Shown here piece after piece: positions 5,444 to 8,746 of a DNA stretch of 8,746 bases. The notes under the pieces were generated by a model that was given only the letters and a program-made list of their open reading frames with translations, was not told the DNA's origin and made no database searches. This DNA is from Solirubrobacteraceae bacterium (lineage in GTDB: Bacteria; Actinomycetota; Thermoleophilia; Solirubrobacterales; Solirubrobacteraceae): NCBI GenBank assembly GCA_025928415.1, contig JAICJK010000072.1, forward strand, positions 1-8,746, given 5' to 3'. The stretch's first letter is position 1. Each line of letters starts with the position of its first letter. Position numbers and translations under genes: made by a program.

Positions 5444-6474
5444 CGCAGGGCGCGCGGGTCGACGCCGTCGAGCAGGCCGGCGAACCGCGGCGCGGCGTCG
5501 TCCTCGACGAGCACCGCGCCGCCGGGCCAGTACGGGTGCCCGGGGGAGGCGCCCGCGAGCAGCAGCGGCTCGTAGACCCACGAGCCCGAGTTGTGCAGCG
5601 CGTGGCGCGCGCCCGACCCCCACTCCGCCGGCTTGTCGCCGGCCAGCGGCCCGCCGCGGTGCAGGTGGCCGAAGATGACGTGGCGCGCGCGCGGGCGCAG
5701 GCGCGCGGCGACCTCGGCCATCGCCGGCAGCCCGTTGCGGCGGAACTGGAAGCCCATCACCCCCGCGCTCAGCGGCGCCAGCCGCGCGGCGCCGGGCAGC
5801 GCCGTGGCGAGCGGCAGCGCGGCGAAGGCGACGCGCCGCGTGAGCCCGGCGACGACGTCGAGCGGCTCCCCCACGACGCTCGGCAGCGTCATCGCCAGCA
5901 GGCCCTGCAGCGCCGCCATGCTCGGCCCGGAGGCCGCCTCGTAGTCCTCCGCGGTCGCACGGCCGGCGGGCACGACCCCGAGCAGCGCCGCGCCGCGGCG
6001 CTCCTCGGGGTACAGGTGGCGGTCGAGGTAGTGCCCGTGGGTCGCCCACACCCCGCGGGCGACCCACGTGCCCGGGTAGGCGACCCGCACGCGCGCGGGC
6101 CGCAGGCAGCCCGTCAGCCGCTCCAGGGCCGCGCCGCTGCGCGCGGGCACCCGCGCGGCGAGGCCGATCGGGCGGCGCGAGGCGATGCGCGCGCGCAGCC
6201 ACGGGCGCACGAGGGCGTGGTCGTGGTTGCCGGGCACGACGACGATCTCGCGGCCCCGGCCCATGGCCGCCCCGAGCTCCCGCAGCACGGGCCCGGCGAG
6301 CTCCAGCGCGACGCGCGGGCGGCCCTCGAGCATCTCCACGACGTCGCCCAGCAGCACGAGCCGGTCCACGCCGTCCAGCGCGCCGAGCAGCGCGGCGAGC
6401 GCCTCGGGACGGCGCAGGACGTCGCGCTCCAGGCGCGAGCCCAGGTGCAGGTCGGAGACGACCAGGGTCCGCAC
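5440..6474 (-). CDS. Calcineurin-like metallophosphoesterase
   Basis: A 344-residue dinuclear-metal phosphoesterase. The canonical metal motifs appear in order: DLH (D8, H10), GDVVE (D44), GNHDH (82-86), THGHY (145-149) and FGHLHRG (268-274). This order resembles the LpxH/YfcE-like part of the superfamily, but the substrate cannot be inferred and lipid A chemistry is unlikely in an actinobacterium. The stretch between the last two motifs is long (about 120 residues) and includes an Ala/Leu-rich segment (about 208-242) that may be a lid or membrane-contact helix pair. The start is GTG 6474, chosen because strand 1 (TLVVSDLHLG) follows immediately. It begins 5 nt after the stop of the SDR gene, so the two are co-transcribed. 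No good Shine-Dalgarno is seen. Confidence 0.88.
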   Translation of the reverse strand: MRTLVVSDLHLGSRLERDVLRRPEALAALLGALDGVDRLVLLGDVVEMLEGRPRVALELAGPVLRELGAAMGRGREIVVVPGNHDHALVRPWLRARIASRRPIGLAARVPARSGAALERLTGCLRPARVRVAYPGTWVARGVWATHGHYLDRHLYPEERRGAALLGVVPAGRATAEDYEAASGPSMAALQGLLAMTLPSVVGEPLDVVAGLTRRVAFAALPLATALPGAARLAPLSAGVMGFQFRRNGLPAMAEVAARLRPRARHVIFGHLHRGGPLAGDKPAEWGSGARHALHNSGSWVYEPLLLAGASPGHPYWPGGAVLVEDDAAPRFAGLLDGVDPRALR

Positions 6475-6479
6475 GGCGG

Positions 6480-7139
6480 CTACGCGCCGGGCGGCGAGCC
6501 CAGCGCGGCGAGCGCCTCGGCCACCGGCACATCGCCCGCGAGGACGGTGAACGCCTCACCGACCGTCCCGAGCTGCTCGAGGCAGCCCAGCAGCACCGCC
6601 GCCACGTCCTCGCGCGGGACGTCGCCGTGGGGCAGGCGCTCGGCGATGAGCACGCGCCCGGTCCCGGGGTCGTCGACGAGGCGGCCGGGGCGGACGATCG
6701 TCCAGGCCAGGCCGCTGGCCATCAGCGCCTCGTCGGCCTCGTGCTTGGCCTGCAGGTAGGGCCCCATCGCGCCGGCCGCGGGACCCGGGTCCTCGGCGCC
6801 GATCGAGGACACCATCACGTAGCGGCTGACGCCCGCGCGGCCCGCGGCGTGGATCAGGGCCAGCGCGCCGCCCAGGTCGACCGTGCGCTTGCGCTCGGGC
6901 CCGCTGCCCGGCCCCGCGCCCGCCGCGAAGACGACCGCGTCCGCGCCGGCGACGGCCTCGATCAGGGCGTCGCCCGGCGCCTCGAGGTCGCAGACGACGG
7001 GCTCGGCGCCCGCGGCCTCCAGGTCGGCGGCGTGGGCGGGGTTGCGGATGATCCCGCGGGCCCGGTGCCCGGCGCGGGCGAGCTGCCGCTCGAGGTGGAG
7101 GGCGACCTGCCCGTGGCCGCCGGCGATCGCGATGTCCAT
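6480..7139 (-). CDS. NAD(P)-binding atypical SDR oxidoreductase (SDR_a5/NmrA-like)
   Basis: A 219-residue Rossmann protein. The N-terminus has the nucleotide-binding loop AGGHGQVA (6-13). VVCDLEAP (48-55) is the usual 'D' strand, ADAVVFAAGAG (66-76) the strand-4 segment, and RYVMVSSIGAED (106-117) the SSxGA motif. YLQAK (128-132) fits the YxxxK catalytic pair, and WTIVRPGRLVDDPGTG (146-161) is a hallmark of NmrA/YwnB-like SDRs. Such proteins are small NAD(P)H-dependent reductases, epimerase-like proteins or redox sensors; the substrate is unknown. ATG 7139 is well placed, with the strand 'DIAIAGG' right behind it. It heads an operon with the metallophosphoesterase and is divergent from the saccharopine-dehydrogenase-family gene. 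Confidence 0.87.
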   Translation of the reverse strand: MDIAIAGGHGQVALHLERQLARAGHRARGIIRNPAHAADLEAAGAEPVVCDLEAPGDALIEAVAGADAVVFAAGAGPGSGPERKRTVDLGGALALIHAAGRAGVSRYVMVSSIGAEDPGPAAGAMGPYLQAKHEADEALMASGLAWTIVRPGRLVDDPGTGRVLIAERLPHGDVPREDVAAVLLGCLEQLGTVGEAFTVLAGDVPVAEALAALGSPPGA

Positions 7140-7145
7140 GCCGTC

Positions 7146-7151
7146 AACCTA
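7146..7151 (-). promoter_or_regulatory. Putative -10 box of the SDR-metallophosphoesterase operon (TAGGTT)
   Basis: On the minus strand TAGGTT ends 6 nt before ATG 7139 (GACGGC between). There is no Shine-Dalgarno, so the mRNA is likely leaderless. Confidence 0.5.
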
Positions 7152-7160
7152 GATGGTCGC

Positions 7161-7190
7161 GGCGGCGTCCCGGCGGCGTCCCGGCGGCGC
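7161..7190. repeat. 11-bp direct repeats in a divergent promoter region
   Basis: GGCGGCGTCCC occurs twice exactly (7161-7171, 7172-7182), followed by a partial third copy GGCGGCGC (7183-7190). The period is close to one helical turn. The block occupies the space between the two divergent -10 boxes (7146-7151 and 7193-7198), where an activator or repressor would touch both promoters. Confidence 0.6.
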
Positions 7191-7192
7191 GG

Positions 7193-7198
7193 TAGCGT
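7193..7198 (+). promoter_or_regulatory. Putative -10 box of the saccharopine-dehydrogenase-family gene (TAGCGT)
   Basis: TAGCGT ends 8 nt before ATG 7207 (TGGCCGCG between). It supports ATG 7207, not the in-frame GTG at 7153, as the start, because the transcript would begin close to 7207. Confidence 0.5.
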
Positions 7199-7206
7199 TG
7201 GCCGCG

Positions 7207-8442
7207 ATGCGCATCCTCATCGTCGGCGCGGGCGGCGTGGGTGCCGCGGCCGCCGCCATCGCGCGCCGGCGCGACTTCTTCGAGCACCTCGTGGTCGCCG
7301 ACCTCGACCCGTCCCGCGCCGCGGCGGCCGCCGGCCGCGCCGGGGACCCCCGGATCACCGCCGCCCCGGCGCTCGACGCCTCCGACGCCGAGGCGATCGC
7401 CGCGCTGGCCCGCGCCGAGCGGGCCGACGTGATCCTCAACGCCTGCGACCCGCGGCTGAACCCGCCGATCTTCGCCGCCGCAGCCGCCGCGGACGTCACC
7501 TACCTCGACATGGCGATGACGCTGTCCGAGCGCCACCCCGAGCGCCCGTTCTCCGAGCCCGGCGTCAAGCTCGGCGACGCGCAGTTCGCGGCCGCCGGGG
7601 AGTGGGAGGCCGCCGGCCGCCTGGCCCTCGTGGGCATCGGCGTCGAGCCGGGGCTGTCGGATGTCTTCGCGCGGCACGCGGCCGACGAGCTGTTCTCCGA
7701 GATCGACGAGGTCGGCGTCCGCGACGGCGCCGACCTGCAGGTCGAGGGCTACGCCTTCGCCCCGACCTTCTCGATCTGGACGACGATCGAGGAGTGCCTG
7801 AACCCGCCGCTGATCTGGGAGCGCGACCGCGGCTGGCACGTGACCGAGCCGTTCTCCGAGCCGGAGGTCTTCGAGTTCCCGGAGGGCATCGGCGCCGTCG
7901 AGTGCGTCAACGTCGAGCACGAGGAGGTCGTCCTGATCCCGCGCTGGATCGACTGCCGCCGCGTGACGTTCAAGTACGGCCTGGGCGAGGAGTTCATCGC
8001 CGTCCTCAAGGCGCTGCACCTGACCGGCCTCGACGCGACCGAGCCGCTCGACGTGCGCGGCGTGCGCGTGAGCCCGCGCGACGTCGTCGCCGCCGCGCTG
8101 CCCGACCCCGCGACGCTGGGCGACCGCATGACCGGGCGCACGTGCGCGGGGACGCTGGTCACCGGGACGGGCAAGGACGGCGCGCCGCGCGCCACCTACC
8201 TGCACCACGTCGCCGACAACGAGGAGACGATGCGCCGGGACGGCTGCCAGGCCGTCGTCTGGCAGACCGCGATCAACCCGGTGATCGCGATGGAGCTGCT
8301 GGCCCACGGCGTCTGGTCGGGCGCTGGGGTGCTCGGGCCCGAGGCGCTGCCCGCCGCGCCGTTCCTGGAGCTGCTGGCCGACCACGGCTCGCCGCACGGC
8401 GTCGACGAGCGCGACCCGGCGGCGCCGCTCGTGCGCCGCTGA
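7207..8442 (+). CDS. Saccharopine dehydrogenase-family NAD(P)-dependent oxidoreductase
   Basis: A 411-residue soluble enzyme. The N-terminal Rossmann domain has MRILIVGAGGVG with the GxGxxG loop at 7-12. An acidic D32 at the end of strand 2 (VVADLD) fits NAD preference. VILNACDPRLN (75-85) and YLDMAM (99-104) are the later dinucleotide-domain blocks, as in saccharopine dehydrogenases. GIGVEPGLSDVFARHAADEL (143-162) opens the C-terminal catalytic domain. GVWSGAGVLGPEAL (368-381) near the end is typical of the bacterial members. These enzymes make or break imine-linked amino acids (saccharopine, carboxynorspermidine, lysine 6-dehydrogenation); the exact substrate is not readable here. An in-frame GTG at 7153 was rejected because it adds a non-conserved Arg/Ala stretch. 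The next gene on the same strand is an IlvG-like TPP enzyme 42 bp away. Confidence 0.87.
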   Translation: MRILIVGAGGVGAAAAAIARRRDFFEHLVVADLDPSRAAAAAGRAGDPRITAAPALDASDAEAIAALARAERADVILNACDPRLNPPIFAAAAAADVTYLDMAMTLSERHPERPFSEPGVKLGDAQFAAAGEWEAAGRLALVGIGVEPGLSDVFARHAADELFSEIDEVGVRDGADLQVEGYAFAPTFSIWTTIEECLNPPLIWERDRGWHVTEPFSEPEVFEFPEGIGAVECVNVEHEEVVLIPRWIDCRRVTFKYGLGEEFIAVLKALHLTGLDATEPLDVRGVRVSPRDVVAAALPDPATLGDRMTGRTCAGTLVTGTGKDGAPRATYLHHVADNEETMRRDGCQAVVWQTAINPVIAMELLAHGVWSGAGVLGPEALPAAPFLELLADHGSPHGVDERDPAAPLVRR

Positions 8443-8455
8443 GGTTCCAGGGCGC

Positions 8456-8467
8456 CCGGCGCGCCGG
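8456..8467. repeat. 12-bp perfect palindrome upstream of the TPP-enzyme gene
   Basis: CCGGCGCGCCGG is a perfect palindrome ending 5 bp before the TAGGCT box at 8473, so it lies in the -10/-35 spacer and could be an operator. The overlapping pair GGCGC (8451-8455) and GCGCC (8461-8465) could instead form a small 5-bp hairpin ending the preceding transcript. Being pure G+C, it may be chance. Confidence 0.35.
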
Positions 8468-8472
8468 ACGCG

Positions 8473-8478
8473 TAGGCT
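8473..8478 (+). promoter_or_regulatory. Putative -10 box of the TPP-enzyme gene (TAGGCT)
   Basis: TAGGCT ends 6 nt before ATG 8485 (CGCGTC between), with no Shine-Dalgarno. It suggests that the TPP enzyme has its own leaderless promoter in addition to possible read-through from the upstream gene. Confidence 0.5.
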
Positions 8479-8484
8479 CGCGTC

Positions 8485-8746
8485 ATGTCCACCCCCACCG
8501 AGCAGCAGACCCGGCTCCACGGCGGCCGCCTGATCGCCAAGCGCCTGAAGGCGCACGGCGTCACCAAGCTCTTCACGCTCTCCGGCGGCCACATCTTCTC
8601 GATCTACGACGGCTGCCGGGAGGAGGGCATCGACATCGTCGACGTCCGCCACGAGTCCGCCGCCGCGGTCGCCGCCGAGGGCTGGGCGAAGGTGACCCGG
8701 CAGCCCGGCGTCGCCGCGCTCACCGCCGGGCCCGGCGTGACCAACG
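8485..8746 (+). CDS. Acetolactate synthase-like TPP-dependent enzyme (IlvG-type), N-terminal part
   Basis: The window ends after 87 codons of what should be a protein of about 550 residues. The visible part is the start of the PYR domain of ThDP enzymes: [20 protein letters not shown] (13-32), [17 protein letters not shown] (33-49), [20 protein letters not shown] (53-72) with the cofactor-activating Glu57, and [13 protein letters not shown] (75-87). The wording closely resembles the mycobacterial IlvG annotated as probable acetolactate synthase, as I remember that protein. Related enzymes include oxalyl-CoA decarboxylase and 2-hydroxyacyl-CoA lyase, so acetolactate formation is not proven. 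ATG 8485 is supported by the family N-terminus and the -10 box just upstream. The active-site, FAD and PP domains lie outside the window. Confidence 0.85.
   Translation, partial: MSTPTEQQTRLHGGRLIAKRLKAHGVTKLFTLSGGHIFSIYDGCREEGIDIVDVRHESAAAVAAEGWAKVTRQPGVAALTAGPGVTN

Noticed and set aside
4239..5678. Plus-strand frame of 479 codons overlapping the PLP, YqgE and phosphoesterase genes
   Set aside because: It spans three clearly supported genes on both strands in the wrong frames.
7153..7206. Earlier GTG start for the saccharopine-dehydrogenase-family protein
   Set aside because: It adds 18 non-conserved residues before a Rossmann strand that normally starts the protein, and it would lie upstream of the likely transcription start.
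7144..8652. Long minus-strand open frame (about 500 codons) opposite the saccharopine-dehydrogenase-family gene
   Set aside because: It mirrors the codon structure of the real gene, is rich in Arg, Gly, Asp and Val without any family motif, and covers a promoter region. Long antisense frames are expected at this G+C content.
1..8746. CRISPR arrays, tRNA or rRNA genes, insertion sequences, toxin-antitoxin or phage genes
   Set aside because: I looked for repeat-spacer patterns, cloverleaf-like stretches, transposase motifs and small paired ORFs in the gaps and saw none. The gaps are all under 90 bp.

Overview
The window is very G+C-rich DNA, roughly three quarters G+C by eye. It has strong third-position G/C, tightly packed genes, GTG starts and short intergenic gaps. 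This fits a high-GC actinobacterium. The gene complement (DrrAB-type exporter, TetR/MFS pair, IlvG-like TPP enzyme resembling the mycobacterial one, YqgE/AlgH protein) and the style of the MFS protein suggest the Thermoleophilia/Solirubrobacterales side of the phylum, but that placement is inference. No mobile element, CRISPR array, rRNA or tRNA was recognised, and no island of different base composition stands out.

Layout. (1) 1-1850: the start of a TetR-family regulator (minus strand, cut by the window edge) lies back to back with a DHA2-like MFS drug exporter. The exporter has a large extracytoplasmic-type loop and an unusual Cys-containing C-terminal tail, and is followed by a strong GC hairpin. 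(2) 1922-3695: a two-gene ABC exporter operon, a DrrA-type ATPase overlapping a DrrB-type ABC-2 permease by ATGA. (3) 3692-4840, minus: a fold-type I PLP enzyme of the VC1184-like 'cysteine desulfurase family' without a visible catalytic Cys; its stop codon is interlocked with that of the permease in one CTAG. (4) 4879-5424, plus: a YqgE/AlgH (UPF0301) protein, divergent from the PLP enzyme across only 38 bp. (5) 5440-7139, minus: a two-gene operon of an NAD(P)-binding atypical-SDR protein followed by a calcineurin-like metallophosphoesterase. (6) 7207-8746, plus: a saccharopine-dehydrogenase-family oxidoreductase and then the first 87 codons of an acetolactate-synthase-like (IlvG-type) TPP enzyme.

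How the genes fit together. Two separate efflux systems, one with its own TetR regulator, give the left part an export/resistance character. The right part is mostly housekeeping or amino-acid-type metabolism with no obvious single pathway. Every gap over about 30 bp looks like a promoter region. The most notable pattern is regulatory: each of the eight genes that heads a likely transcription unit has a -10-like hexamer (five exact TAGNNT, one TACGAT, two weaker) ending only 6-8 nt before its start codon, with no Shine-Dalgarno sequence. This points to leaderless mRNAs as the default here. I did not find a clearly new defence or biosynthetic system; the findings are regulatory and protein-architecture oddities.
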